64,000 bases of DNA, taken from positions 80,911,569 through 80,975,568 of the forward strand of contig NC_073745.1 of NCBI RefSeq assembly GCF_029784135.1, in the 5' to 3' direction. Numbering within the stretch: the first letter of the stretch is position 1; the number at the start of each line of letters is the position of its first letter. The notes under the pieces were generated by a model. It was not told the origin of the DNA. It did not search any database and saw nothing but the letters and a program-made list of their open reading frames with translations. Source of the stretch: Toxorhynchites rutilus septentrionalis (taxonomy: Eukaryota > Arthropoda > Insecta > Diptera > Culicidae). The translations under genes were made by a program, and so were the position numbers. This document shows, in pieces, positions 31,639 through 43,072 of this stretch.

Positions 31639-32626
31639 TTAGGCTGTCAAAAAAATTCTGCGGTATTTCCGCGAGGTGTCGTTGTAAGCGCGTAGTTCTA
31701 GTTGTATTCATTGTATCGAGTCATACTATAGATTGTTGGAAAGGTATTTTTGCGCGCTATTATATAGTCCTTGACAGTGTTTGTAGCATCGGCCAAGAGC
31801 TGGGGATAAGTCATCAAACCGTTATTAACCATTTGAAGAAGCTTGGATTCACAAAGAAGCTCGATGTATGGGTGCCACACACGTTGACGCAAAAAAAACA
31901 TCTTTGACCGTATCGACGCATGTGAATCGCTGCTGAATCGCAACAAAATCGACCCGTTTCTGAAGCGGATGGTAACTGGCGATGAAAAGTGGGTCACTTG
32001 CGACAACGTGAAGCGCAAACCGTCGTGGTCGAAGCCCGCTGGAGCGGCTCAGACGGTGGCCAAGCCTTCATTAACGGCCAGCAAGGTTCTGCTATGTGTT
32101 TGGTGGGATTGTCAAGGAATAATCTATTATGAGCTGCTTCCCTATGGCCAAACACTCAATTCGGACCTGTACTGCCAACAACTGGACCGCTTGAAGGTAT
32201 CACTCATGAGGAAGAGGCCATCTTTGATAAACAGAGGCCGCATTGTCTTCCATCAGGACAGCGCCAGGCCACACACTTCTTTGGTGACGCGCCAGAAGCT
32301 CCGGGAGCTCGGATGGGAGGTTCTTTTGCATCCACCGTATAGTCCGGACCTTGCACCAAGTGACTACCACCTGTTTTTGTCCATGGCGAACGAGCTAGGT
32401 AGTCAGAAGTTAGCCACAAAAGAGGCCTGTGAAAATTGGCTATCCGAGTTTTCTGCCAATAAGGAAGCGAGCTTCTATAACAGGGGTATTATGAAGTTGG
32501 CATCTCGTTGGGAACGAGTAATCGAACAAAACGGCGCATATTTGACTTAAAACAGATGATTGTAACTAATTTTATGAACAAATGAAAATTTAAAAAAAAT
32601 ACCGCAGGACTTTTTTGACAGCCTAA
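31639..32626 (+). mobile_element. Mariner element (DD34D), degraded
   Basis: A 988 bp element flanked by TA. The TIRs are TTAGGCTGTCAAAAAA (left) and the same with GTCCTGCGGTATTTTT (right, inverted), about 30 bp with mismatches. It lies in the right terminal repeat of the foldback element at 30245-31636, so it arrived later. Full-length mariners are about 1.3 kb, so roughly 300 bp are missing near the 5' side. Confidence 0.9.
31770..32550 (+). pseudogene. Mariner transposase pseudogene
   Basis: Cut-and-paste transposase of the IS630-Tc1-mariner group. The N-terminal DNA-binding part is mostly missing; the frame is recognisable from the helix-turn-helix SIGQELGISHQTVINHL (about 31780). An extra A in the A8 run (about 31896) shifts the frame. 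After that, 31969-32550 encodes the catalytic core: TGDEKWV (first D), FHQDSARPH (second D) and PPYSPDLAPSD (third D), with 34 residues between the second and third acidic residues, as in true mariners. All three acidic residues remain, but truncation and frameshift make it inactive. Confidence 0.9.
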
Positions 32627-32628
32627 TA

Positions 32629-34663
32629 TATACTTAAAGTTACTATACCTATTTAGAGCCTCACTTTATAGTACTTCGGTCCCCTATTTCATCTGAAACC
32701 AATCTAAACATATGTTAAATGCACCCTTCGTTATAAGCCGGGTGTATTGTGTTTTGTTTCAACACTTTTCCAAACTTTTGACCTCATAATATAAAACCGA
32801 AGCACTTGGATGAAACCAATCTGAAAATATATCAAGGGTATTAGTAGATCTCATCCCCAGCGTTCCACCCCCAATACTCTCCTGTGTCTACCAGCAACTA
32901 TTTTAATTATCCCATCCCCAATATGCCCATACAGCTCACCCAAAGCATTATCACTTTAACTGTGATCCAAAGGTCACTTCCACAAATAAACCATCGTATC
33001 CTTGAGCTTTCATCTTGCTGCCACTTATCTCCCATCGAAATGGGGATTCTTTTTCACTTTCGGGGATGTTTCATTCTTATCTCGCTTCCTCCATCGCTCC
33101 CCATTCTTCTTCTGTATCACGAGGCTCTGTGAAAAACCAGCCCGGCAGTCACATCCTGGCGTAAGAACAGTTTCTCTTGCCGTACAATTAATTCCTCCCG
33201 GCGGAGAAGATGTTTGGGTGGGGAAAACAATCTCGGCTGCAAATGGGTCGGTGCTTGCGACGGAAAAAGCACAGATTTGTCAGCTTCCTGGGGCTAAATG
33301 TTCGTGCTGCCGCTGGGCGAGTCTGTTAGATCATGGTCCCCTTTTTGGTAAGGCACACCGTGCCAAAACGTCGGATAATGAAGGTCATGAGGATTGGTCG
33401 ACTTGAGCAAGTGAACTTCTGTATGCTTTGTAAGCCTATGGCTATCGAGCCGGATGGAACACAGCTTGAGCAACAGGTAAGGGTAGAACATTTGGAAATT
33501 GATTTTTGGATGAGAACAAAAAATGAGAGCACTGATTATCCGGTGTGTCATCGGATGTTTCCCGGGAAGGCCAATGGCCCAGGAGTTGTAAAATCTGTGG
33601 ATTATATTACTTGGAAAGGATTGTATGACCGTTTCTCTCTCGGATGTCACCTTATTTTGGATGGGTATAACGTTGGACATGTTCAGACAGATCGGGCAAG
33701 CGTGAAATTCGTAGTGTCCTCCGGAAAGGGCGAACAGATGTTAATTATTACGGTTGGTCCTATACTTCTAAAAACCCATCCCACTAAATTTTCGTGAGTC
33801 ATGTCGTACCTAGACGTTTTGAAGGGGTTCCCGTGAATCCAAATGATTAAGCTTGTACTAATTCTGAATTTATGGGATCAACAAAGCGATTCTTCACTGC
33901 ATGGATTTGAGATGGAGGATGTTATGGGAGCAATGTAACGCTATCCCGATATTTCCAGAACAAACGTAACTGGGTTGAAGGTTGACATTTGTGGTTTCTG
34001 TCATGTTTTGAATGGCGCGAAATGTCTCTCCACTGACTGAACACGTCTTTTACCATTTGGACTAAAAGATTAGAAGACATAATCTTGACGCGAGTTTCAT
34101 CGAAATCAGTTAGACTTGGTATCCTACCACGATTGCAATACGAAACGAAGACTAAGATTGTCATGATGATCAACGAGAACTACAACCGCCTACATTGCGC
34201 AATACGACGTTTCTCGTCGTGCAAGGATTCCAAGAATTTCCAAAGCCGTCCTCTCATCAAATTTAAACCACACTTGAGGTACGACAAAATAAGCTCATTC
34301 AGTTCCACCATTCGCGCGTGAACTTTGGAAAATTATCACACATTGCGTTAACAAGCCAGGATGGTAGCTAATACAACAGAGGCAATGTAGCAGATCCTTA
34401 CATACATGGCTCCCTTCATCCCCTTCATCCTTTCATCTAAGTCTCCTTTGTTTGGTTCTGCTCAACAGCTATTTGTGCGTAGCTTCACCTGATCACCTCT
34501 AATTGGGTGTAAAATAATTATAGGTAGGGGGTCCCCCCTGCTTCCCCGTTCGACAGCTACCACCGTCGTTGGCTGGCTGGTGTGTCAAGACCCGATCCAA
34601 ATTGTGTAATAACGGAAGCGGCAGCGTCGTCGCCCCGTCGGAAATGTTTTCCTAGAAGCGGAA
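32629..34663. other. Spacer without recognised repeats or genes
   Basis: Short overlapping open frames on both strands (32884-34321) show no family signature. It may be low-copy intergenic or intronic DNA. Confidence 0.45.
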
Positions 34664-34665
34664 TA

Positions 34666-35969
34666 AAGGGTGTGTCACATCAAATTGCATCACGGAAAAA
34701 ACGTTGTAGAAATTCGCCCAGTAGACCGATCCTTTTGAAAATTTTAGACAGTAAAATAAAAACTATTAAACAACTTTTGGCATTTTCTTTTTATTCATCC
34801 TTCGAGCCCAAGCCCGTATGCTCGCACCTTCCTCTTTACCCCGTCCATAAGGTTCTGTACAACGTCAGGTTGTAGTTTTTTTTGAACAGATTTCCATTTT
34901 CTCTTGAAGTCCGCTACCGATTTGACAACTTTTGGGTTCTTCTGGAGGGCCTGCTTCATAATCGCCCAATATTTCTCTATTGGGCGAAGCTCCGGCGCGT
35001 TGGGCGGGTTCATTTCCTTTGGCACGAAGGTGACCCCGTTGACTTCGTACCACTCCAACACGTCCTTTGAATAGTGGCACGAAGCGAGATCCGGCCAGAA
35101 GATGGTCGGGCCCTCGTGCTGCTTCAATAGTGGTAGTAAGCGCTTCTGTAGGCACTCCTTAAGGTAAACCTGCCCGTTTACCGTGCCGGTCATCACGAAG
35201 GGGGCGCTCCGCTTTCCGCAAGAGCAGATCGCTTGCCACACCATGTACTTTTTGGCAAACTTGGATAGTTTCTGCTTGCGAATCTCCTCCGGAACGCTGA
35301 ATTTGTCCTCTGCGGAGAAGAACAACAGGTCCGGAAGCTGACGAAAGTCCGCTTTGACGTAGGTTTCGTCGTCCATTACCAAGCAATGCGGCTTCGTCAG
35401 CATTTCGGTGTACAGCTTCCGGGCTCGCGTCTTCCCCACCATGTTTTGCCTTTCGTCGCAAAGGAAGGTTAGGAGCCTTCTGAACCTTGTATGTACGCAG
35501 GCCCTCCCGCTGCTTGGTCCGCTGGACGAATGAACTTGACAAATTCAGCTTATTGGCGACATCCCGGACCGAACTTCTCGGATCACGTCTAAACTGCTTA
35601 ACTACGCGCTTGTGATCTTTTTCACTGACGGAGCATCCATTTTTGCCGTTCTTCACCTTCCGGTCGATGGTTAGGTTCTCGAAGTATCGTTTTAGTACTC
35701 TGCTGACCGTGGATTGGACGATTCCCAGCATCTTACCGATGTCCCGATGTGACAACTCCGGATTCTCGAAATGAGTGCACAGGATTAATTCACGACGCTC
35801 TTTTTCGTTCGACGACATTTTTCCAAATTTACGAAAAATTGACAGTGAAGCATGGCCAACGTGATCTTACACTCTTATCTGATTATAAGCGAAAGCTGAA
35901 GATATAATTCCTAAAAATTAAATTTCTACAGCGTTTTTTCCGTGATGCAATTTGATGTGACACACCCTT
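34666..35969 (-). mobile_element. ITmD37E transposon
   Basis: A 1,304 bp element flanked by TA (34664-34665, 35970-35971). Its inverted repeats are about 48 bp, starting AAGGGTGTGTCACATC and continuing AAATTGCATCACGG. The transposase (minus) has the DD37E spacing that defines the ITmD37E group, first described in mosquitoes. It has well-conserved ends and a single frameshift, so it is a fairly young copy. Confidence 0.93.
34795..35818 (-). pseudogene. ITmD37E transposase with one frameshift
   Basis: The enzyme binds the TIRs and cuts and rejoins DNA at TA. The N-terminal segment (35818 to about 35467, 117 residues) has a paired helix-turn-helix (ELSHRDIGKMLGIVQSTVSRV). The C-terminal segment (35442-34795) holds the catalytic core: VMDDETYVK, FWPDLASCHYS and ELRPIEKYW. 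There are 37 residues between the second D and the E. The two parts are joined by a frameshift near 35467, just before the MVGKTRAR stretch. No other stop is seen. Combined length is about 340 residues, normal for the family. Confidence 0.93.
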
Positions 35970-35971
35970 TA

Positions 35972-36359
35972 CACAATCGTTTGAGCACCACCCCTCAACC
36001 CCTTCCGGCGGAAAGCTCAAAATGGTGCCAGACATGACAAAAGCGTGATTTGTACAAGTTTCACCACGATGCGGGGCTTAGCATAATTAAAGACACGTGT
36101 CGACGACGCTGTGGGGTGGATGGGAGGTTTAGGATGAAAGGGTGGAAGAAACGAGATGCGGGTTTGGATCCGCTGTGTCTTACGATGAAAAATAGGCGCG
36201 AGTTTGGGGTTGACAATAATTCATTCACAGAAAGCATATTGCAATGTACCGCCAGATGGTTATGATGGTCTGTATTTTCCTAATTCGAATACTCAAAAGT
36301 TGTCAACTTGAATTTAAAAATTTTAATGAAAGCCTCAGATAATATATAAAAAAATTGTA
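35972..36359. other. Spacer
   Basis: No gene or repeat recognised. Confidence 0.4.
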
Positions 36360-37361
36360 AGGGGACATACAATGACACGACCACATATTTTCGACGTAGA
36401 ACTACGCAATTATATTATGCAATCCACTTGTTTACCACATCGAAGATTATTTTAGAATGTATCGAAATTTTTGTAATAGATTATGTTCTTCGCTACAAAT
36501 AAATTTGAGGAACGTCCTTTTATGTTTGATATGATGCCTAAGACTACCAAAATATGTGACCGGAAGAATTGTCAAACGATCATTATATTTTACATTTCCC
36601 TCTGAAATTATCGCACGAAATTTCATTCACCTCTAGTATCTGAAATGACGATTTTCCCAGGCTTCTCAATTTAAAAGTACGTTTAAGGGAAACATATTCC
36701 GGTCTGCACAACGACAAGCGTGTACAAAATTACTCAACACCAATAAATACACCTGTCTTCCATGTATTTGCAAAGTGGATTCCCCCAGGCACATTAATTT
36801 TGAAGTCCGTGTTAGGGAAACATAGCTCGGTGGGAACAAAAATAACCCCGACTTGCATGTATATTTGCAAAGCGGATTTCCGCAGGTACATCGATTCTGA
36901 AGTCTGTGTTGGGGAAACCGTAAATCGGGCCAATCAAAACTAGCCAGTTTGGGCGTTTAGATAACGCTTTACATTATTCATCTCATGAAAAATAACATTT
37001 TATTAATTGTGATAGACGCGTAGAAATATTTCCTATCAATTGATGCAAACATCTTTCCGATCTGTTAAGAAATGTTCGAGTTATAAGCATTCGAAATACG
37101 GATAGGGTTAGCACACAAATCGACAGAACAAATGTATGGGAAGGAAGTTCTTCCAGTTTTCATGAATATAAACCGTTTAAAGATTAGCGAATTGTAATGT
37201 ATAACATATCAAACAATTCTTAGAGAATTTCGGATTCGATTGGTATGCAAATCATGAGAATTCGTTCACAGTGAAAATAGTTATTAATGTTAACTTCATT
37301 TCATAAAAACGTGACCTGTTTTCTGATTTGGCATCCTTCCTGAAAGACGTAGTTCTACGTC
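36360..37361 (+). mobile_element. Hairpin-ended element E2
   Basis: The left motif is TCGACGTAGAACTACG (36391). The right end is GACGTAGTTCTACGTC (37346-37361). Its reverse complement shows the same AGAACT centre as the left motif, a variant not found in the other copies. The interior matches E3 in order: AGATTATGTTCTTCGYTACAA, then two units of the 107 bp repeat, then the 270 bp right segment shared with E1, E3 and E5. It is non-coding. The outer left boundary is approximate. Confidence 0.65.
36730..36930 (+). repeat. 107 bp tandem repeat in E2
   Basis: About two units of CATGTATTTGCAAAG, CCAGGCACAT, TTTTGAAGTCYGTGTTRGGGAAAC and GGGAACAAAAAT, as in E3. Confidence 0.7.
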
Positions 37362-37368
37362 AAAAAAA

Positions 37369-38503
37369 TGGGTGGGTTATATCTATGATAGAACCGCAAG
37401 GTTGACGTGGGACTACCTTAGCGTAGCAATCATTCGTTTGTATTGATGAAATTTTTGATAGAATGAAACAATTCTCGAATTTAATTGAATTCGATATATT
37501 TGCTTTGTGAGAAAAAATATTGTATAATTCCTTATAAGGTCAATTCATGCATTGTGATAGATTATGTTCTTCGTTACAAGTAAATTTAATGACAGTCCTT
37601 TTACGTTTGGTATGATGCGTAGGACAAAATATGTGAACGGAAGAACCATCAAACGATTATTTTATTTTACGTTTCCTTCTGAAGTTTGCATCTCTCAAGT
37701 GTACGTTTTTCTCGAACCGCGAATTTGCTTGATTTGATGAACTTCAGGCACTTGCACAAAGGCAAGCGAGTACAAAACTACTCGCAGTTTGCATTTATTT
37801 GCTGAGCCGATTTCCCCAGACATCTTGGTTTTGAAGTCCGTGTTAGACACATTTCAGCAGGAACAAAAATGCCCCCGACTTGCACGAATTTGCAATGTCA
37901 ATTTCCTCAGACACCTTGGTTTTAAAGTCTGTGTTGGGGAAACACATTTCAGTCGGAACAAAAATTACCCCGACATGCATGTATTTGCAATGCCAATTTC
38001 CCTAAGCTCCATGCATTTGAAGTCTGTGTTAGGGAAACACATTTCAGTCGAAACAAAAATACCCCCGACTTTCATGTATTGGCAATGCCGATCTCTCCAA
38101 CGCTGCTTGGTTTTGAAGTCTGTGTTAGGGAACACATTTTAGTGAGAACAAAAGTCCCCATACTTTCATGTATTTACAATGCCGATTTCCCCAAGGCTGC
38201 TTGGTTTTGATGGCTGTGTTAGGGAAACCGTAGATCGGGCCAATCAAAATTAGGTAGTTAGGGCATTTAGATAACGCTTAACATATTACAGGTGTTCAAT
38301 TGTTTATCTAATGAAAAATAACATTTTATTAATTGCGATAGAAGCGAAGAAATATTCCCTATCAATTGATGCAAACATCTTTCCGATCCAGTAAGAATAT
38401 ATCGAGTTATAAGCATTCGGAATATTTCATTTTTTCCTGCATGTTCTGTGTTTAGGTTTTCATTTTACCCCCCATATACTCCGGTTAGACGTAGTCCCAC
38501 GTC
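37369..38503 (+). mobile_element. Hairpin-ended element E3, directly after E2
   Basis: The left end is TGGGTGGGTTATATCTATGATAGAACCGC (hairpin with 8 of 9 pairs), then TTGACGTGGGACTACC. The right end is CCGGTTAGACGTAGTCCCACGTC. Inverted, the right end gives GACGTGGGACTAC, the same G-for-A change as the left motif. Only seven bases, mostly A, separate it from E2, in a tail-to-head arrangement. The 117-codon frame at 37789-38142 is simply the tandem repeat read through and is not taken as a gene. Confidence 0.75.
37780..38225 (+). repeat. 107 bp minisatellite in E3
   Basis: About four units: ATGTATTTGCAATGCC, GATTTCCCCAAG, TTGGTTTTGAAGTC, TGTGTTAGGGAAACACATTT and CAGTCGGAACAAAAAT. Confidence 0.8.
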
Positions 38504-38509
38504 AAAAAT

Positions 38510-38765
38510 AAAAATTGATTTTATTGTTCAGAAATGACAAAAAAACCAAAGGGCCAATTCAGGAGCAGTAAAGTGTACGCGTATGAAAACTAGTAGGTTT
38601 GAAAACTATTAGTGTTGATTGAACTAAGTTGAGCCAAGTTAGCTGGAAAAATAGTCGATTTTGAGCCGACCCAATCAGATTCAGAAAAGAATTTCGTGTG
38701 CTGGAGAGTCAAATGCGCAAATAATGAGCTGTGTTAAAAGCTTAAAAATGGTTTGTATGTATGCG
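38510..38765. other. Spacer
   Basis: Nothing recognised. Confidence 0.35.
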
Positions 38766-38905
38766 AGCAGACTTCTCTTTCTATTTTCTTTTCTCATTTC
38801 ATTTGGGATTGTGCCAAAAAAAAGTCCATACGACGTCAATGGGGATCGAACCAATGCCGGCTGGAATGCAAAACTATTTCACACGACCGAGCTATCCATA
38901 TAGCT
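38766..38905 (-). mobile_element. tRNA-like SINE fragment (family C)
   Basis: On the minus strand, TATGGATAGCTCGGTCGTG (A-box-like), GTTTTGCATTCCAGCCGG (anticodon region, not a clean arm) and GGTTCGATCCCC (B box), then a body ending in A-rich sequence. It has a tRNA shape without a foldable tRNA, so it is a SINE head. The 3' limit is approximate and no target duplication was found. Confidence 0.55.
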
Positions 38906-39009
38906 GCCAGTGCTGTTATGAAGAAGCGTGATAATATTACACCTCATGATAAAATGAAGTTGGAAAGTGTTTTCTAAGAGGATAAAGAAGAACATGAACG
39001 AGAATATAT

Positions 39010-40362
39010 ACTATACTATACAAATGAAACACAAATTTCTGCATTACTCGAGAATTAATCAAGCAAATGAAACCAAATTTGGCATATGGAGGTTTAAGGG
39101 TGCAATAAATGTTTTTATGAATGTTAGACACTCCACCCTTCTCTCTAAGGGGGAGCAGTCATACAAATGAAAGACTAATTTCTGTATAACTAGAAAACTA
39201 ATCAAGCAAATGCAGCCAAATTTGGCATGTGAAGGACACTCCTCTCCTCTATCTCTGAGGGGGGTGGGGGGGTTGGTGGTGGTGAGTGGGTGGACTGCCA
39301 TACAAATGAAGCATACCTTTCTGCAAAATTCAAGAACTAATCAAGTAAACGGAACCAAATTAGGCATATGGAGGTTTTAGGGTGCAATAAATGTTTCTAT
39401 GCTGGTTCAACACTCCTTCCACCTCTCTAAGGGGGGGGCTCCCATAGAAATGAAACACAAATTTCTGCATAACTCGAGAACTAATCAAGCAGATGGAACC
39501 AAATTTGGCATATGGAGGTTTTAGGGAGCAAAAAATGTTTTTATAGTGGTTTGACACTCCTTTCTCCTCTCTAAAGAGGGGGAGGGGAGGGTGCTGAGCA
39601 ACTCGAGAAGTAATCAAACAAATGGAATTAAATTTAACATATAGAGATTTTAGGGATCAATAAACTTTTCTATGGTGGTTCGACACACCTCGCCCATCTC
39701 TAAGATTGGGGGAGAGGGGGTGTGTGTTGATAAGAGAAAACTCGAGGAAGGAATTGTCCGATTGGACCCATGAACATGCGCTTAGTAAGGAATGAATTTT
39801 GAAGGTATTGATTTTTTTTTATCCCATTTATTTATTAGGCTCATTAGCATTTTAGCTGTAACAGAGCCGGGTTTAATCGTGTACATGTACATATGTTTAT
39901 GTTTCTATGAATTGTGAATTACACAGTAGTTAGTAGTAGCTATTTAGGCGTTAAGTTTTCTGTTCCATTACATTATGGTAAATTACACAGTAGTAGCCAT
40001 TTAGGCGTAAAGGTATTCTTTCTGTTCATCCATTGTTCAACAGACCGGACAGCGGAGACAGTTGATATTGATCATTGTTGAGTTATTTATAGAACAGCAG
40101 CCCGATGTTTCTTGCAGAGCAGAGCAGTTGTATGGATGTATCGATCTTTGTTCCACCGTGGATCGATTTCCATCGCTGATGATGGTTGCGTGGACGTAGT
40201 TATCCTATAACAACACAAAGATGGTCAATTGAGGGCCCTGAGTTTGAACTCACGATCGATCGCTTGGTAAGCGAACGCGTAACCAAGTGGCTACGAAGAC
40301 CCCCAAGGTATTGATAGCAAGAAACAAATTTTGGGCGGGACGAAGTTTGCCGGGTCAGCTAG
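39010..40362 (+). mobile_element. Helitron fragment 2, with nested SINE
   Basis: It ends TTTGGGCGGGACGAAGTTTGCCGGGTCAGCTAG before T, identical to the end of the Helitron at 20366. It contains about six units of the 115 bp Helitron repeat (39010-39740). The TC start is not found, so the 5' end is lost. Unit boundaries carry variable C- and G-runs. A SINE is inserted at 39813-40304. Confidence 0.8.
39802..40315 (-). mobile_element. tRNA-derived SINE (family D), copy 1
   Basis: The SINE proper is 39813-40304, flanked by AAGGTATTGAT (39802-39812, 40305-40315). On the minus strand the tRNA-like head has TAGCCACTTGG (A box) and GAGTTCAAACTC (B box). The body (ACATCGGGCTGCTGTTCTAT, CAATATCAACTGTCTCCGC) matches 54553-55050. 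It ends in A's. Confidence 0.92.
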
Positions 40363-40954
40363 TATATTATACAAATGATATACATGTATTGGGGAGTAGA
40401 ACATTTTCTGTTATTTTTCAGCTCATTTAATGAAATAAATCGGGATGCCATAACATGTGCTAAAAATTAACTTTGGGTGTAGTAACTAACCGAAATAATC
40501 ATTTTCGGTACTTACGTATTAGCTTCACCGGAGCCGAAATTCGATAGACAGTAATTTCATTGTTCGTATAGGTACTTATTTATCTTTTGTATTGTTGTTG
40601 CCTTGTTGTTTGCAACGTTTTTTTCATTTTTTAGTGTTACGAAAATGCGTATTTGGGACTTGCGGCATATACGTATGAACGCCACCGAAGAGCAATTTTC
40701 ATTTTCAGCAATTCTATAAGGTATAGACATTTTTTTTCAAAAAAAAAAATCATAGCCCGAAGTCCAACTATCTGATAAACATAGATTTTCCGACAACATA
40801 TTTCGGATAATCAATTAACTTTCTAGGAAAAATAACATATTAAATGTATTGTTTAAAAACAAGAAGGGGTGTGTCGTAGATACGATCGCATTGTTATCGC
40901 AAAACTACGAAAGTATTGCCGGCGAGAACAAACATTTATTTTATTTATTTACAA
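40363..40954. other. Spacer
   Basis: No gene or repeat recognised. Confidence 0.4.
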
Positions 40955-41575
40955 CTAGCTGACCCGGCACTAGCTGATCCTGCCCAAAATTTATCTTTCG
41001 TTATCACATTCGCATTCACAAAACTCGTCATTATAATATCCGATTTTTTTCAGACACAATTCTCGTTCAAAATGTTTGACCCACTTGCAAATAACACGTT
41101 TCCCCGTTACATGGAATAAATGTTTGATACAGAAAATATGACAGAATGAAGGCAGCCCTAAATCGAACAATTCCTGCTTCGAGTTCAGAAGAAGATATAG
41201 AAGTGCGTAATATCACATTAGAATCCATTTCCACTTTCGATCATCAATCAAGATCAATTTCGTTAGCGCAAACATCAAATGGACAAACAACGCTTGTCAC
41301 CATGTAACTGTAGAACGTATGCGAATTGAATTTTCCGAATTTTCTCATTTTCCTTCAGAGTTTTCCGAACATTTTCAATTGTCATGTTTGGTTGGAATGT
41401 TTGATTGTAATATGTGTATTATTTTTATAGGACCCCTTCTCCATTCCGGAAATGGGAGGGGTGTCATACCATCATAGAAATATCTCTCGTACTCTCACAT
41501 ACCAAATTTGGCTCCATTTGCTTGATTGGCTTTCGAGTTATGCAGAAGTTTGTGTTTCATTTGTATGGCAGCACA
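40955..41575 (-). mobile_element. Helitron fragment 3, with duplicated terminus
   Basis: The minus-strand 3' end at 40955 reads CTAG preceded by GCCGGGTCAG. A second CTAG preceded by CAGGATCAG lies 17 bp inside it (ACTAGCTGATCCTGCCC). The interior matches the Helitron at 19770-20366 and one 115 bp unit (41490-41570). The other end abuts the RTE-like LINE remnant. Confidence 0.75.
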
Positions 41576-42505
41576 CCTTTCTCCATTCTCCATAGCTGTC
41601 GTCGGTAGATTGTATCGTACGCGGCCTTGAAATCGACAAAGATGTGGTGCGTTGGGACCTAATACTCGCGGCACTTTTAGAGGATCTACCGCAGTGTAAA
41701 AATCTGGTCCGTCGTCGAGCAACCGGACATGAATCCGGCCTGATAACTTATCACAAATCTACTTACTATTGGCGATAGACGGCGAAAGAAGATCTTCGAC
41801 AGAATTTTGTATGCACCATTCAGGATCGTGAATACACGGAAGTTTCCACAATCCAGCTTGGTGTATAGACAAGGCAGGACGGGGTAACGTCCTTCCACTA
41901 CTCCGGTAGCTGTTCCGCGTCCCAAATCCTGACTATCAACCGGTGCATACACTATACAAGTTTTCCCGGAACTCCCTTGTAAAGTTCCGCTGCGAGGCCA
42001 TCCTTAGCAGCAGCCTTGTGGTTCTTGAGCTGATTAATGGCCTCCTTAACTTCACCCATCGTCACGGGTGGTACGTCGTCGTTGTTCACTGCCTCGGTGT
42101 AGTCCTCATCAACGTCGTCTTGGTTTCCTGTCTGCACGCTGTGCAGGAGTTCATCGTAGTGCTGCCTCCACATTTCGTCAAATGCCTAATTCCTGTTCCC
42201 GCACATTTCGACCCGCGGCTTAAAGCCTTTGTGCGAGGCGTTTAGTTTCTTGAAGAACTTCCGCGGTTCTCGAGAACGATAAAGCAGTTCCATTTCCTCA
42301 CACTTTTTCTCTTCCAGGCGGCCCCTTTCTGCCGAAAGAAATGTGTTTGCTGGCTGCGCATGCTGCATCCTTCTCGTTCAGGAACGCCGCACTCGTCGTC
42401 AAACCATTCGTTTCGTTGTCCTCGTTGTTTATACCCAATGACGAAATCGATAAGTCTTAGGTCGTTTTCGTTGGTTCGCCGATGGGCGTTGAATAGGCGG
42501 ACCAA
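41576..42505 (-). pseudogene. RTE-like LINE ORF2 remnant (linker and RT start)
   Basis: Successive minus-strand frames read NENDLRLIDF and RNEWFDDEC (42400-42500, end of endonuclease and linker). Next come PPVTMGEVKEAINQLKNHKAAAKDGL (about 42050-42080), then CGNFRVFTILNGAYKILSKI, SYQAGFMSGCSTTDQIFTLR (41690-41870) and, in another frame, FVDFKAAYDTIYRRQLW (41590-41660). These are the opening RT blocks of an RTE-type non-LTR element. Several frameshifts are present and the polymerase YxDD part is missing, cut at the Helitron junction. The group assignment rests on motif style only. Confidence 0.7.
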
Positions 42506-43072
42506 AGGTATCGTTTTTAAAGGGACAGTACCGTTTTTTCGACCATTTTTGATTGTCCCGTCTTTTTATTAATCTGTACCGTATTTTGACTATAAACAAT
42601 ATATTTATTTCTTTATCATTACTATCAACATTTTTCTTTCGATTGAACTGATTGGAATTTGGATTTTATCTTAACACTACGGGTCTCAAACTACTATTAC
42701 TTTTCACCACCGATCGTTAGTATATTTTCAAACATATGTAGCTTGACCTTCTTCAGACAATGTTGCTGAAATTGCTGTGACTTTTAATTATTTTATTTTA
42801 TTATTTTTTGACTAATGAGGTGCAAACTGTTTTTAAAAGTCTAGTTGATTCAGGTGGAATACAGGAGGTGAAATTTCCTAAAACTGTTTCAAAGTAGCAT
42901 GAGTGAATACAATCTTGTTCAGATACATGAAAACATTTTGTTTGATGAGCTTACAATGATCTAAGAAATTATAATTAATGAGATGAAATGGTGGAACAAA
43001 GATCAGTTGAAATTACTGAACTTTGATCTGGACTTAATTTTGGTTGTGCTAACGTAAGGACATTTATCACTA
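42506..43072. other. AT-rich spacer
   Basis: Nothing recognised. A short GTACCGTTTTTTCGACC / GTCCCGTCTTTTTATTAATCTGTACCG block at about 42520-42590 may be an eroded transposon end. Confidence 0.4.

Noticed and set aside
37789..38142. 117-codon plus-strand open frame
   Set aside because: It is the 107 bp minisatellite of E3 read in one frame; repeated peptide blocks come from the DNA repeat, and E2 does not conserve it.
40235..40300. tRNA gene on the minus strand
   Set aside because: Same reasoning; it is the head of the family D SINE, repeated at 54560.
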